From contig NW_024104302.1 in NCBI RefSeq assembly GCF_003945595.2, forward strand, positions 1,754,408 through 1,818,407: a stretch of DNA of 64,000 nucleotides. Direction: 5' to 3'. The notes below the pieces were generated by a model, which did not search any database, was not told the origin of the DNA, and saw only the letters and a program-made list of their open reading frames with translations. Source of the DNA: Pipra filicauda. Taxonomy: Eukaryota > Chordata > Aves > Passeriformes > Pipridae. Below are positions 31,801 to 56,829 of the stretch, one piece after another (position 1 is the first letter of the stretch; the number at the start of each line of letters is the position of its first letter). The position numbers were made by a program, and so were the translations under genes.

Positions 31801-34800
31801 TCATGGAGAAGGGCCCAGGGCCAGTGGAGGATGACCCTGATGCTCTCGTGAAAGGTGGGGTTCTGCCCCAGCTGTGGCTGGTCCCATCCCACAGGGACAG
31901 AGGTACTGGCTGGGCGGGTGCCAAGCAGACCCTGCCCTGCACTGGAAAGCTGGTGGGGTGGATGGTGCTGGCAGTGGGGACTGAGGGTTCCCTTCCCAGG
32001 CTGGCTGCAGCGGGAGATGAGGGGCTGCATGAAGACTCCCTGGATTCGTCCTCGGAAGTACTGGTTCGTGCTGACGCCTGACTCCCTGGACTACTACAGT
32101 AGCAACGAGAAGGGGGCCCGGCGGCTGGGCTCCCTTGTGCTCACCAGCCTCTGCTCTGTGCTCTGGCCAGACAAGCAGCTCTACAAGGAGACAGGTGAGG
32201 TGCCCGTGCCCCTTGGCTGGGCTGTGTCTTTGTGGCCCTTTGTGCCCTGTGTCACCCTCCCGGTCCCTGGGGCCTCTGTCGCCCAGAGGAGGGGCTATGC
32301 CGAGCCCCAGGGTGCTGAGCCTGGCCGGGGGTCCTTGCAACAGTGGTGGGCAGTGGGTGAGTGGTTTGTCCCTCACAGGCTACTGGAGCGTGACGGTGTT
32401 TGGCAGGAAGCATTGCTACCGCCTGTACACGGAGCACCTGAACGAGGCTGTGCACTGGGTGTGTGCCGTGCAGAAGGTCATTGACAGCAAAGCGCCCGTG
32501 CAGACGCCCACCCAGCTGCTCATGCGTGATGTGGAGGTGAGCCTGCGGCACTGCCCACGCCTGCAGCCACCGGCAGCACGAGGATGGGTGTTCAGGGCCT
32601 CGTGTGCCCCAGGGAGGTGGCAGGGGTCTGTGCCGGGCACTCAGCCGGGCGACCCCTCTGCAGCTGCTGCCATCACTTTGCCCCCCCAGGAGCACAGCAG
32701 CAGCCCCGAGGTTCTGGAGCAGATCTACCGCTGCAACCCCATCCTGCGCTACACCAGTGGCCCTCTCTACGCTCCCCTGCTGCCCTTCCCTTACGGCAGC
32801 CTGGACCAAAGTGGTGAGGGATGGGTGGGGTGCACGAAGCCAGATCCAGCACCCTGGGCTGGTGGCAGTGATCCCTGGCTGGGCGCTGTGCAGGGCAGGT
32901 GGGCGCTGGGTCCTGGTTGGCCCCAGGTGCGAGGACAGTGCCCAGCTGCTGGCAGCTGTAAACCTCCGTCCTGTCCCGCAGCCCCCGGCCCCCGCAGCTA
33001 CACCACACTGCGTGATGAGGCTGTGAAGCTCTTCAACTCGCTGCAGCAGCTGGAGTCGGAGCGAGACCCGGTGCCGCTGATGCAGGGCGTCCTGCAGACC
33101 TGCCTGGACCTGCCGCCACTGGTGGATGAGATCTACTGCCAGCTGGTGAAGCAGACCACGGAGCCGCCGGCGCCGGGCGGGCAGGGCGACCTGCACTACT
33201 GGCAACTCCTCACCTGCATGAGCTGCACCTTCCTGCCCTCCCCGCCTGTCCTGCGCTTCCTGCACTTCCACCTGGACAAGTGAGTGCCAGAGGTGCCTCA
33301 GCTGCAGGCAGAGAGCTTGTCAGGTTGCCAGACCCCCTCGGGTCAGTGCCATCCTGACCCTCCTGGTGTTTCTTGCAGGACTGAGAGCCGTTTCCCTGCT
33401 TCGGAGATGGCCAAGTATGCCTGCTTCATCCGGGAGGCACTGGGAAAGACAAAGGGGCGGGAGTGTGTGCCTTCCCTGGAGGAGATCCTGATGCTGATGC
33501 AGCGGCAGGAGATGATCTGCACCGTTCACTGCCCCGGGGCGCCTGCCTGCAGCGTGGCCATCAGCTCCCACACCACAGCCGAGGAGGTGAGGAGTCACAG
33601 CCATGCCAGGCAGTGGGCTGGGGATGTTCTGGCATTCAGGGCTAGATGGGGCAGTGTCATGGGAAGTGAGCAGCTCCTGCAGGTCTCTCCCACCTGAGCC
33701 ATGATGGAGAGGGACCAGGGGCTGCCTGCCTTTGCCCACCATGACCTGTTTGTGTCCTTTTGCAGCCCTGAGCGCCGTGGCCAGGGACACGTGGTCACCG
33801 TCGGTTGCCTTTGTCTCGCCCAGGTGGCCCAGGAGCTGGTGTCGCGCCTGGGGCTGTCCCAGAGCCCCAACCTCTTCGCGCTCTACGAGCAGTCCCGGCG
33901 GCGGGAGCAGCCGGTGGGCAGTGCCACATTGCTGGCTGATGTCCTCACGAGGTTTGAAAAGTAAATGTCCCACTCTGCTGCCTATGGGGAAAGGGATCAG
34001 GGAGCCACAGGCAGGAGGGGACTGTGTGGGGTGTCTTCACAAGCTAATGGAGCTGGTCATGTCTGCTGCAGCCTGGCCGGGGAGCAGCGTGAGCAGGACC
34101 CACCATGCCGGCTCTGCTTCAAACACTACGGCTTCCTGGACACGGACAATGTCCCACGGGACAGCCTGGAGTTCGCCCTTCTCTTCGAGCAGGTGAGTGC
34201 CACACTGGAGTGGGGTGGCTATGCCGTGGTGGCCGTGCCATGCCGGCTCACCCCGCGCTCTTGCAGGCACACGAGATGGTGCTGCGGGGCTACGTGCCCA
34301 CGTCGGAGGAGACGCTGCAGACGCTGGCAGCCCTGCGCCTGCAGAGCCTCAACAGCGACTTCTCCACCCACGCGCCCTTCCCGCGCCTGGAGGAGCTCTT
34401 CCCGCCCCACGTGCTGCACGCCCGCCTGCCACCCCCACCCCACCGGCCCCCTGCCAAGTGCCGGGGGGCCCGGCTGCGTGCAGGGTTGCTGGCCGGCGGG
34501 CTCTGGGGCCAGGCACTGGCCAAGCAGCGGGCGGAGCGGGACCAGCGCCTGCGGGGCCGTCTGCGTGAGGAGGGGGCCAGCACCATGGCCGCCATCGTGG
34601 AGAAGTGGAAGCTGCTGCAGGGCATGGGCCGGCCCGAGGCCATGGCTGCCTACGTGGCCCTGGTGCGGGAGTGGCCTGGCTTTGGCTCCACGCTCTTCGA
34701 TGTCGACCTGCACGTGGTGAGGCCCTGGCCAGGCAGGGCGTGGGGGCAGCCCTGGCAGTGGGTGGCCCTGACACCCCTCTCCTCACAGAGCCCGGTGGGT

Positions 34801-35244
34801 GCTGGGCCCCAGCGCCTGTGGCTGGGCATCGGGGCCAAGGCTGTCTCGCTCTACAAGCCGGGGGAGCCTGAGCCCTTGGACAGCTTCTGCTACGGCCGCA
34901 TCTCCTCCTTCGGTGCCTCTGACAGCAGCACCTTTCGCCTCTCTGTGGAGGACCGAGACCTGCTTTTTGAGACCTCCCAGGTAAGGGGCAGCCATCCCTC
35001 CACCCTTCTCTCCTCGCCGGGGGTGCCCCAGTGTGACCCACTATGACCCCTCTGCCTGCAGGTGGATGAGATCGCCCGGCTCCTCAACACGTACCTCGCC
35101 TCTGCAGGTGCCCAGCGGCTGCCCCAGCCCCAGGAATCCCCCACCAGCCCCCCCACCTCAGAGTCCACTGTGCTGCCCCAGGGGCTCTGCCATGGGGCTG
35201 GGCCCTGGCAGCACCGGCCACCGGTGGGTTCCTCCCACAGCTAG
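28858..35244 (+). CDS. PLEKHH3: PLEKHH3, PH-MyTH4-FERM domain protein
   Basis: PLEKHH3 is a myosin-tail-like membrane/cytoskeleton adaptor of unclear function. Thirteen exons join in phase to 787 aa (793 in human): 28858-29010, 31069-31124, 31766-31854, 32000-32194, 32379-32536, 32690-32813, 32982-33279, 33379-33586, 33824-33960, 34072-34192, 34267-34716, 34789-34980 and 35062-35244. Seen: an unusual N-terminus with a Trp/Leu run, a Cys-Cys pair and Arg-Arg (PGGLWWLLCCRRGF), conserved with human; an acidic stretch at 30-42; a PH domain at about 98-205 (GWLQRE to DSKAPVQTPTQLL); MyTH4 at about 225-385 (PILRYTSGPLYAPLLPFPYG, WQLLTCMSC); a FERM region at about 400-745. Intron 1 (about 2 kb) is the only long one and is GC-rich at its start. 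No break or missing exon. Confidence 0.96.
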
Positions 35245-35925
35245 CCCGGCGGCCGGCGTGGCCACACAGGTGCTCTGATGGCTGGTGCGGGAGGGTGGCC
35301 AGCCCAGCAGCAAGCGGCAGGTCTGTGCTGGCCTGCAGCTGTTCCGTGGAGCAGGGGGTCAGGGGCTCCTTCTCCCCCCACTGCCATTGCCTTTCTGGTT
35401 ATTTCCTTAATTTATTTTGAGATGCCTGCGCGCCCCACATCTCCCAGCACTTTCCCTGGCGGGCAGCGGGGCCACCCCACCGTGGTCCCCCGCACTGCCC
35501 TCAGGCTTGTTCCTGTCCCCTGTACCCTGGTGCCTTCGCCTCCAGCACTTGTGCTGTCTGACTGCTCTGCCTTCGCCCCGGGGGCTTCGCCTGGGGCACG
35601 GGGTGCCAGGCAGCAGTGCTGTGCCATTGTCTGTCTGTCTGTCTGTCCGTCCGCTGGACCCACCCCTCCTGGAAAGCTGCAGGCGGCTTTTGGCCGAGCT
35701 GCCCTGGGGACCTGCAGGCTCCTCCTGGCCGAGTGGCCAGGCCTGTGGCTCTGCGGTGGCCCTGTGGCTGGGCTCGTGTCGTGGGGGTGGCCAGTGGGGT
35801 GGCAGCTGGTACAGCTGGGGCTCAGCCCCTCAGTGTTGCCTCTGTAGAGTTTGTCAGTTCTGTCCTGGGGAGGAGGGGTTGGTTGTTTGTTTTTCTAAAT
35901 AAATGCACAAAGGAAAGGCTGGGCC
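35245..35925 (+). other. PLEKHH3: PLEKHH3 3' UTR with AATAAA
   Basis: The UTR starts after the TAG at 35242-35244. AATAAA is at 35898-35903. A short TGTC tetranucleotide array (35629-35653) lies inside. Confidence 0.7.
35629..35653. repeat. TGTC microsatellite
   Basis: About five tandem copies of TGTC followed by two variant copies (TCCG), in the PLEKHH3 3' UTR. Confidence 0.85.
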
Positions 35926-36829
35926 TCCTCTCCCGGAGCTTGGGTGGACAGTGGGAGGCCAGGACAGTCAGATCCCTGGGGCAGCAAGGGCAGCGGGGCC
36001 TGGGACAGGCGGCGGGAGTAGCAGCACAGTGTGTCCTTGGGGGCAGGGACCGCCGTCCCTCCGGTCAGCGCCGGGTGCCCTTTGGCACTTCACCAAGAGC
36101 ACAGGCAGCTCCAGCTCCCCAGCAGCCCCTGGCACTGGCTGCCCCGGGCGGGGAGAACTGCCCCAGCCACGGGCACTGCTGTGAGGCTGCTGCCAAAGAA
36201 GGCGTGGGAGCCTGTGCTATGATGGCCATATTTTTAGCCTCCTGCTCTGTGCCCCACAGGGTAAGAGGAAAATGCTAATTCTCACCTTGGGCTGTCTGGG
36301 CTTGGGCCAGCGCCATCACTGCCCCACATCCCCAGCTGGCAGTCCATCTCCCACAGGACAGGACCAGAGCTGCCATGTCCATGTCCCCTGACACCATCTG
36401 GCCCCAAGCCTGTGCCTTTCCCAAGAGTGCTGGCCCCTGCCTCAGATCCCGAGTGCTGAGGGCACCCCTAGCCCCTCACGGTCTCCTACACGGGGCCTCG
36501 CCCTCATGGAACATCCGTGCGGGCACCACGTGCTCCGCAGGCAGGGCGGCGCCGGTCCCAGCCCTGGTCAGCCGTGCTGGCAGGTCCTGCCAGTATTTCT
36601 GGCTCTGCTGCAGCGGTCGCCCAGAGCCGCCCAGGCTCCTCAGCACTGCTGGCTGGGGCAGGGCTGGCCCTGTGCACCCCGGGACTTGCCAATGAGCAGC
36701 GGCCATGGTGCTTCTGCAGAGCTGGGCCCCCACAGGCTGTGGCTGCACAGCAGGGCCATCCGGCCAGGCAAGGCGAGCACTGGCCTCAGTATCTGCAGCT
36801 GCTTCCCTGCAGGAGCTGTGCAAGCAGCA
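35926..36829. other. PLEKHH3-TUBG1 tail-to-tail interval
   Basis: Roughly 900 bases between the two converging polyadenylation sites. I see no coding exon, RNA gene or mobile element. Open frames are uninformative. Confidence 0.5.
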
Positions 36830-36846
36830 TTAGTGCAGGAACAGCC

Positions 36847-36852
36847 TTTATT
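36847..36852 (-). terminator. TUBG1: TUBG1 polyadenylation signal
   Basis: Plus-strand tttatt is AATAAA on the minus strand, about 490 bases past the TUBG1 stop. The interval 36853-37344 is therefore the TUBG1 3' UTR. Confidence 0.75.
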
Positions 36853-37344
36853 AAAGCAAAATAACCTACAAAAATATAGATACAGCCCGTGCCCCAGGCC
36901 TGATCTGGCAAAGGAGGAACAAGGCTCCTGCCCAGGGCAAGGACTAGCTCAGCCACACGGAGCCTTTGGCCATGGGTGTCGTGTGCACCCAACTCTAGGG
37001 GCCAGGCTTGTTCCCAGCCCCAGGGTCGCTCTCCTCCTCCTCCCAGTGAGCGTTGCTCCCACGGGTGGAGGTTCCCTCCCAGCACAGCGCGCAGCTGCCC
37101 CAGTCCTGTCCTGGGCCAGGGCATGTGGTAGGGCGGGGGCTGTCCCCCGCCGAGGGGCTGCAGGGGCAATGCTGTTCCCCACAGAGCAACTTCTGCAGAG
37201 GAGCGCAGCCATGTGTGCAGCCGGCGCGAGGGCTCCGCCGCACCGGGCAGCGCTGAGGGGTGATAAACGTGGGCATGGCAGAGATGAGCCCTGCCGGCGT
37301 GTGTGGGGGTGGCCATGGGACCCTCCTGTCCCCTGGCAGGGCAC

Positions 37345-50110
<12,766 letters not shown>

Positions 50111-50284
50111 GCCATCCCATCACTTCCCTCTGGTTTTCTATTGCGTGTCACGGAGGGAATCCTGGAAGGAAAAGCCTTGCACAGTTCTCTCAATCGTCTC
50201 CTGTGAGTCTGAGTGACGTGACAGCTAGTCCTGGCTGGGAACATCACTGTGACTTGTGACTCTGTAGCCTCGCTTGGATTTTAA

Positions 50285-50399
50285 AATAAAGGACACTGGT
50301 AATCCCTAGGGAGAGACATTGATGGGATAGGTCCACAATCACCCTGTGCTGTCTGCCAGGATGCTGCCTGCTCCAAACTTCCTCACCTAAGACAATAAA
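50285..50399 (+). terminator. RETREG3: RETREG3 polyadenylation signals (two)
   Basis: AATAAA occurs at 50285-50290 and again at 50394-50399, about 175 and 285 bases after the stop. Alternative ends are plausible. Confidence 0.65.
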
Positions 50400-50409
50400 T
50401 GTGGTGTCT

Positions 50410-51229
50410 GCAGCTCTCGAGGCCGGTGGGACCGACGGCATTGCCAGGGACAATCGTGCACTGACCTCTGGGGCTGATGCACAACCAGGGGAACAGGATG
50501 AGGCCCTTCAGGCTTGGTGTCTGGGACTCAGTGCTGTTCTGTCTCAGACAGCCATTCCCCGCTCCTAAAACATTCACAAATCCAAGTCTTCTCTCCCAGC
50601 AATATCCAGCTCCAGGTGGAACCAACCCCCTTGCTCCACTGTGGACGTTGTGCAGCTGCAATGTTTTCCTTGCACTGGCCACTCCCTCGGCTCCAGCTCC
50701 TCGTGATGCTGTTTTTTAAGAGCTCAATGGCAATAAGACACCTGCTGTGACCACCAGAGTCCTGCAAGAATATCCACGTGTGGCCCCTGCTCTTGTGTTG
50801 CTTTCCTGAACTAACAGCCTTTCTTGAGAGCCAACTAACACTTTGCTAGAACTCCCTGTGCTCCTACCCTCGTGTTCCCGTGGGCAGGGCCGAGGTTTCC
50901 TGGAGGAGGGAGGCAGTGGGACAGGGGTGCCTGGGCAGTTGTGTGTCCCCCCCCGGCCCTATTGTGTCCAGCCTTGTGCAGGCAGAATCCACGGACAGGG
51001 GACACCAGCCCGGGCTGCCAGTGACTGAGGAGCTCATGCCCACTGCGGTCCCGTGAACAAACCAGCAGCCCCCGGGGAGAGCCGCCCCTGCTGTGTCCGC
51101 CGAGCTCCCCCCCTTGCTTTTCCTAAGCCATAGACCCGGTTCTGATCACGTTTGTGCAGCCAAGAACGTACCTCGGCAGGGACCCCATTACCGGCTGCTG
51201 TTTGTCTGACTTCGCCTGCCCGAGCGCGT
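50410..51229. other. RETREG3-PSMC3IP intergenic interval
   Basis: About 800 bases between same-strand genes. No coding exon or RNA gene is recognised. GC content rises towards the PSMC3IP CpG island. Confidence 0.5.
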
Positions 51230-51584
51230 CCGCCGTGCCGGGGCCGCAGCCAGGGGGGAGGCGGGGTGGGGCGGCAGCCTCAGACCCGGGAGTGGGGGTC
51301 GGTAACGGGTTATTCCATGCGGGCGTGAGGCGTCTCACGGGCCGAGTTGCGGTGCGGAGCCAGAGCGCGGGGGCTGCGCTGCTGACGCCGCGGCGGGAGG
51401 GCCGGGCGGGGGGCGGTGGGTGCCCGCCCGGAGCCCCCGCCCGCCGGTCCCGCCTCCCCGGGGCGCGGCTCCCCCGCCCATCGGCGCCGGCCCGGGCCCT
51501 GTTCCCGGTCGGACGGAGCGCGCGGCGCGCCGGAAGTGCCGCGAGCGGCGCCAAGCGGGGCCGGAGCGGGGCGGGAGGAGCGGG
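51230..51584 (+). promoter_or_regulatory. PSMC3IP: PSMC3IP CpG-island promoter with ETS motif
   Basis: The promoter is dense in CpG and has no TATA box. CCGGAAGTG (51530-51538) is a strong ETS/GABPA site 47 bases before the start codon, the typical position for TATA-less promoters. Confidence 0.6.
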
Positions 51585-52890
51585 ATGAGCAAAGGGCGCG
51601 AGGCCGCGGCGGGCGGTGAGTGCGGGGTGGGCCGGGAGAGCCCCGGGCGGTGGGTGCGGGAGGGGGAGCCCGGGGCGGCCGCTGCGGTGCCAGAGGAGGC
51701 CGCGGTGACCGGGGCCGGTCCCCCAGGAGGCGGCGCTGCCGCCGTCCTGCTGCGGTACCTGCGGGAGCAGAACCGTCCGTACAGCGCCCAGGACGCCTTC
51801 GGGAACCTGCAGCGGGAGCACGGGCTGGGCAAGGCGGTGAGCGGGGCCGGGCCGGGGCGGGGCGGGCGCGGTCGCGGTCCCTGTCGCGGCTGACGGCGCG
51901 TCCCGCAGGCCGTGGTGAAGGCGCTGGAGCAGCTGGCGCAGCAGGGCCGCGTGCGCGAGAAGGCCTACGGGAAGCAGAAGATCTACTTCGCCGACCAGGT
52001 GAGCCCCGGCCGCGGGCACCCTCTGCCCGCTCCAGCCCTCCCTGACCCCCCCTCCCCGCAGGAGCAGCTCCCGGCCGCCAGCGATGCCGAGCTCCGCAGG
52101 CTGGACGAGGAGATCACCGCCCGCTCCGCACAGCTGCAGGCGCTGCAGCAGAGCTGCCGGCACATGGAGGCGGGTGAGTGCGCCCGGGCGGCCCCGTGGG
52201 CTCAGGGACAGGCTCAGGTCCTGGCTCTGCAGCCACCGGGAGGGTCCCCAGGGCACGGGCAGCTGTGCCCCGGTGCCGGCTGGCAGCCTGGCCAGTGAGT
52301 GGTGCCGCCTCCCCAGAGCTGAAGGACTTGAACAGCTCCATGACAACCTCCGAGATGTCCAAGGAGATCGAGGCGCTGAGGAAGGACTGTGCCAGTTACA
52401 CGGAGAAACTGGAGAGGATTAAATCTGCCACCAACCACGTGACTCCAGAGGAAAAGGAGAAGGTAAAGAGCTGCCGGGGCTGAGCCTGGTGCTGGGCCGG
52501 GTCTCCACCGGGATCCAGCACATCCCTGATGGGCATTCCCAACGTGGTGCTGTTGGCAGGTGTGCCGGGAGCAGCAGCTGTACCGCCGGGAGTGGCGCCG
52601 GAGGAAGCGGATGGTACTCACTGGGCCCTGGGGTCAGTGCTGGCCCTGCTGGGACGGGCCCCCCACAGCCCCTCACATGCCCTGTCCCGTCAGGCCACCG
52701 AGCTGCTGGATGCCATCCTGGAGGGGTACCCCAAGAGCAAGAAGCAATTCTTCGTAAGTACCGAGGCTGGAACTTGCCCGGGGCTGCTGAGCCAGGCCCT
52801 GACCTGCCCTGACCCACCGGTGCTGTACAGGAGGAGGTCGGGATAGAGACGGATGAGGAGCATGGCGTGGTGCTGCCAGCGGCCCTGTGA
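51585..52890 (+). CDS. PSMC3IP: PSMC3IP (HOP2/TBPIP), meiotic recombination cofactor
   Basis: HOP2 partners MND1 to stimulate RAD51/DMC1 strand invasion in meiosis and also acts as a nuclear-receptor coactivator. Eight exons join in phase to 220 aa (217 in human): 51585-51615, 51727-51836, 51909-51998, 52062-52173, 52317-52462, 52560-52613, 52694-52753 and 52831-52890. Seen: start MSKGREAAAGG; a winged-helix DNA-binding domain at about 14-72 (LLRYLREQNRPYSAQDAFGN, then KQKIYFADQ); a long coiled coil at about 80-160; the conserved tail YPKSKKQFFEEVGIETDE. The gene is complete and compact: all eight exons lie in 1.3 kb and introns are 68-111 bases apart from two slightly longer ones. The C-terminus (VVLPAAL) differs slightly from mammals. 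Confidence 0.96.
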
Positions 52891-53330
52891 GGGGCTGGGG
52901 GAGCCTTTGCCCCGGGGAGAAGCTGCTGCTGTGGAGCTGCTGCTGAAACTTGGCTGTTGGGTTGTTCTGTTTCTCTTTTTGCAGGACCTGGGCTCATCCC
53001 GTGTATTTATGTGTTTAAAATTCTTTTGCAGTTGGAAGGGTGGTGGGTGGGAGAGACTTGGCACTGGCCCTCTCCTTGCAGAGGGATGTTGTTTCTTCCT
53101 GCCCCTCAGCACAGGGAGCTGCCAAACTGGGGTCCAGTGGGGCTGAGGAGAGGTGTGGGGGCACTGGTGCTGTGTCCCTGCTGTTCTGGTAAGAAAAGGG
53201 ATGTGGGGGAGGTGGGGGGCACTGGTGCTCCAGTACGGAAAGAGTGAGGGACTGTCAGGGCTGCAGAGCTCTGTATGTGATCCAGCCCCTTCTCGCTGTG
53301 TGCCTGAGTGGTCACACAAGAATACGATCC

Positions 53331-53336
53331 ATTAAA
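53331..53336 (+). terminator. PSMC3IP: PSMC3IP polyadenylation signal
   Basis: ATTAAA, the common variant signal, lies about 440 bases after the stop. No AATAAA lies nearer. Confidence 0.6.
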
Positions 53337-53449
53337 CACCAGAATTTTGGTTCAGCTGTGCTTCCCTGTGGTGTTTGTCTGTTCAGAGGGTGTTGGGGCA
53401 GGGTTTAGGTCCTGAGGGGTGGGAAGGGTGGGAGCCAGGAGAGGGTAAC

Positions 53450-53520
53450 ATGAACCACAGAGACTGGAAGGGGCTTCTGGAAACTACTGGCTCTAGGGCC
53501 CAGCTCTAGGAACACAGCAG
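53450..53520 (-). mobile_element. Possible degraded CR1 LINE tail, inverted
   Basis: 'accacagagactggaagg' followed by 'ggcttctggaaactactgg' resembles the reverse complement of a CR1 3' end (agaatggtt..ggaagggacctctggagatcat). The match is short and diverged. It lies between the converging PSMC3IP and MLX ends. Confidence 0.35.
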
Positions 53521-53549
53521 CAGAAAAATCACTAAAACATTCAGCAATA

Positions 53550-54641
53550 TTTAATTACTTTTCTCAATAGAAAAATACATCACTTTCATGTGTGAGGTCT
53601 GTAAAACTTCTCATCCTCCTCCCAAGGCAGGAAGCAACACTCCCTCCTCAGCTCTGGGAACAAAACAGCCTGAAATAAACACTCCCTGGCTGTGCCCCTG
53701 GAGCAGGAGCACAAACATGGTTACGGAGAACAAATCCCACTATCCCATTACTCTGGGCAATGACCAACCATCAGCTGGGCAGAGCTGTGACCCAAACTGG
53801 GCGTGAGACAGGGGCAAAGGTGTCCCTGAGAGCAGCTGCCTGCACAGCTGGCACTGGCAGCACTCCAGGACCGTTTCAGTGATTTACAAAAATAAAAATC
53901 AAATCAAGGCTGGTCATGGATGTGTGTGTTTAAAAATTCTAAGGAGGGGCAGCAAGTGCATGTGGCCACATTGTGCTGCAGCTGCAGAACATTCTGTGCA
54001 GCACAGCCACAGCCAACCCGAGAGGGAGCTGGATACAGTCCAGCGCTTGCAGGAACTTCCTGTGTCCCTACCAGGGAACCCACAGCTGCAGGAGCACCCT
54101 GGCACTGAGGGGCTCATCCTGCTGCCAGCACTGACAGGCTCTCCCAGAACACATCTGCCTCAAAACAGCTGCTTCAGAGGGAGGGGGGAGACAGCCCAGA
54201 AGTTGGGGAGAATCTATTCCTACTGTTTCACCAGAAACCCACCATTTTTAGCACACATTCATCGCATTTCCCCAGCCGGGGTCAGCGGGGCTGTCAGAGG
54301 CCTGAGGGCACAGAGCAGAGCTGCTCCGGGGTCAGCTCTGCAGGGAGAGTCGGTGGCACAGGCAACCTCACAGCACTGCCTGAGCCACAGACTCTGCCCT
54401 CACTCCTCTGCTCCACATTCCCTTTGCCTCCCCTCTTGCCCAGTCCCTACCAAGACTCGGTAACACCGAGCAGAGCAGCTGTGTCTGCATGGCCACCGTT
54501 GGGCTTCGGAGGGAATACAATAAATAATTCAGAAAAGCTCAAAAACAGCCACGAGGGAGAGGGCCCAGGAGGGTGCCTGTCCCCCAGGCCCGTAGACAGG
54601 AGGTGCCCTGTCCCCACGGGCACAGAGGCAGCGGAGGAGGC
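53550..54641 (-). other. MLX: MLX 3' UTR
   Basis: On the minus strand the MLX stop is followed by about 1.1 kb up to ATTAAA (plus-strand tttaat, 53550-53555). No open frame of interest is seen. Plus-strand AATAAA near 53891 and 54520 is probably chance in A-rich sequence. Confidence 0.5.
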
Positions 54642-56829
54642 TCAGTAGAGCTGACTCTTCACCTGGTGCAGAACCCCGATGACAACGTCCCGCAGTGTCT
54701 GCAGCAGAGAGGGGACACGGTCAGTCAGTCTGTAGGGCAACAGCTGCCCCCATGCCACTGTCTCTCCCTCTGGGCCATGGCACCAGTGCTCACCTGGGGC
54801 TTGCAGTGCTCCTCGATCCAGCTGAACACACATGCTGAGAGCTCCTGGAAACTTGTTACAGAGATGGAGGCATTGAAGGACTGGAACAGGGAATCCATGA
54901 TGCCTTGGAAAACATTGAATTTCACTTCATCAGAGACCTGGTCCTTCCCTTCGTTTGGGTTGTCTTGATGAGCTTTCACAATCTGCTCATAGTTCCTGAA
55001 ACAAGTATAGGGCCTCGAGGTCAGCAGTGAGGCGTCTGCACCCAGCTCCTGCTCCTGGTTCTGAGCTCCTGCTCCCAGCTCCCACACCCAGCTCCTGTGC
55101 TCAGCTCCAAGCTCCAGGCCTGTTCCCAGCCAGAGAACCTCTGGATGACCCCTGGCAGCTCTTCCCTGCAAGGACATGGGGGAACAGCAGGAGGAGGGCT
55201 TGACCCTGACAGCTCTTCCCTTACACTTTCATGATCTTCAAGGCCATCACATCTTTCCTGAGGGTAGAAACTTCCTCCTCCTGCTTCTTCTTTTCCTTGT
55301 GCAGGAACTGGATGTAGTCAATGGCTGAGCATGAAAACACAGAGTGAGGATTTGGGAGCACACACAGGCCCCTGAGACCCCCACGGGAGGTGCCCAAGCA
55401 AGGGCAGCATCAGCTTCTGCTGCAGCCTGCGGACAGGCAGGTGCAGGTGAGCAGCACCTGAGCTCCCCAGAGCTTCATCGCACCACAAGGTCCCAAGGTG
55501 CTGAACTCTGCCCTGCACAGCTCTAGGGAGGCATTCTGGGGGATTGACAGCAACCCCTTCCATCTCCCCACCCCTTGGGACTCACTTTTCTGGAGGACAA
55601 TGGCCTTGCTCAGCTTCTGGGAGCCGATAGAGAAATCCTGCTGCTCGCAGGTGGGGACGATGGCCTGCAGGTCATCGTAGCCTTTCTGGGGGGAAGCAGA
55701 GCCACAGCACGTGGAGTTCACCCTGTGGGGCTGGGCCCACACCCAGCTCCCACCACACAGCCCATCAGGGCCAGGGCAGCTCCCAGCACACGAGGAGCCT
55801 CCTGGAGAGGGCAGATCCAGCAGCTCAACAGGGGCAGCGCTGGGTGGGATACGGCTCTCCCCTCACCTTGATGGCATCACGGCGCTTCTGCTCAGCCTGG
55901 GTGTGTGCGCGGCGGCGCCGGTCCTTGTACGACTCCTTGTAGGGCTCCTGGTGGTAGTCACTGTCCTCGTCGTCTGTGGGGACAGGGCACGGCCCGGGGT
56001 TGAGGAAGCAGAGGCACGAGGGGGCTGTGGCAGCTCTGGGCCCAGCACAGCCCCTGCCCACTCAGCTCCTGCAGGCTGGGCCAGGGACAGTGCCCCGAGG
56101 GGCCCCACCGACCTCTCCCCTCTCCCTGTGGAGCTGCACAGGAGGCACCTGCTGTTTCCACCACCTCCCTCCTCCTCCTCAGGGTGGGAACCCTGCCCAG
56201 CCCCCTTAGCGCAGGGCAGAGCTGGAGCCCGGCAGGTGCTGGGCTCCCCCGAAAGCAGAGACACCGCGGTCCCGGGGGCCAAACCCCACCTGTGTTGGGG
56301 ACAGAGGAGGCGCTGGTAGAGCCGATGCTGTTGGCCCGGGACACTATGCTGCTTTTCCGGGCGTTCTCCATGAAGAGCGCTGAAACAAGAGTGTCCCGGG
56401 GTCAGTGCCCAGCGCAGGGTGTCACCGGACGCAGGAACAGGGGGTGTCCCCGGGTGGCCGCTGCCACCCTGGCGCGGGGGTGGCACCTACCGGAGTCCAG
56501 GCCATTGTCGCCGTAGGCCGCGTCCACCTGCGCGGGGCCGGTGGAGACACGTCAGCGGGGCCGGGCTGCGACCGCGGCCCGGACCCCGAAGCCCCCCCGG
56601 ACCCGCCCGAGCAGTGCCCGCCACCCCCGGGCTGCGTCCCCGCTGGGATCTCCGGCCGCCGCCCCCCACACAGGCAGCGATCCCCCGCGCGCTCCTCGCC
56701 CCGGCGCTCATCCCGCCCGCCTGCCCGCCCTCCATGGCGCCCGCCCGTCGCCCCGTGGCCCCGGCGGCGCTCCCGGCCCGGCCCCACCTTCCCCCACGGG
56801 TCCTCGCCCCCGCCCGGCGGCTCCGCCAT
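54642..56829 (-). CDS. MLX: MLX, Max-like bHLH-leucine-zipper transcription factor
   Basis: MLX dimerises with MondoA/ChREBP or MAD proteins and binds E-boxes/ChoREs of glucose-responsive genes. Eight exons join in phase to 244 aa: 56788-56829, 56491-56527, 56290-56379, 55867-55973, 55586-55685, 55225-55324, 54794-54995 and 54642-54698. The length and the junction from DPWGK directly to VDAAYGDNGLDS match the mammalian beta form, without the extra exon of the 298-aa gamma form. The basic region RRRRAHTQAEQKRRDAIK is at 75-92. Helix-loop-helix follows to about 135, then the zipper to about 158. The C-terminal dimerisation/cytoplasmic-retention domain is at about 160-240 (NVFQGIMDSLFQSFNAS, WIEEHCKPQ). 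The start codon lies inside a YY1 motif (CGGAAGATGGCGGAG on the minus strand). Confidence 0.96.
55025..55125. repeat. Low-complexity AGCTCC/CAGCTCC repeat in an MLX intron
   Basis: Irregular repeats of 'cagctcctg' and 'cagctccca' fill about 100 bases of the intron between exons 54794-54995 and 55225-55324. On the minus strand they read as runs of GGAGCTGGG. Confidence 0.6.
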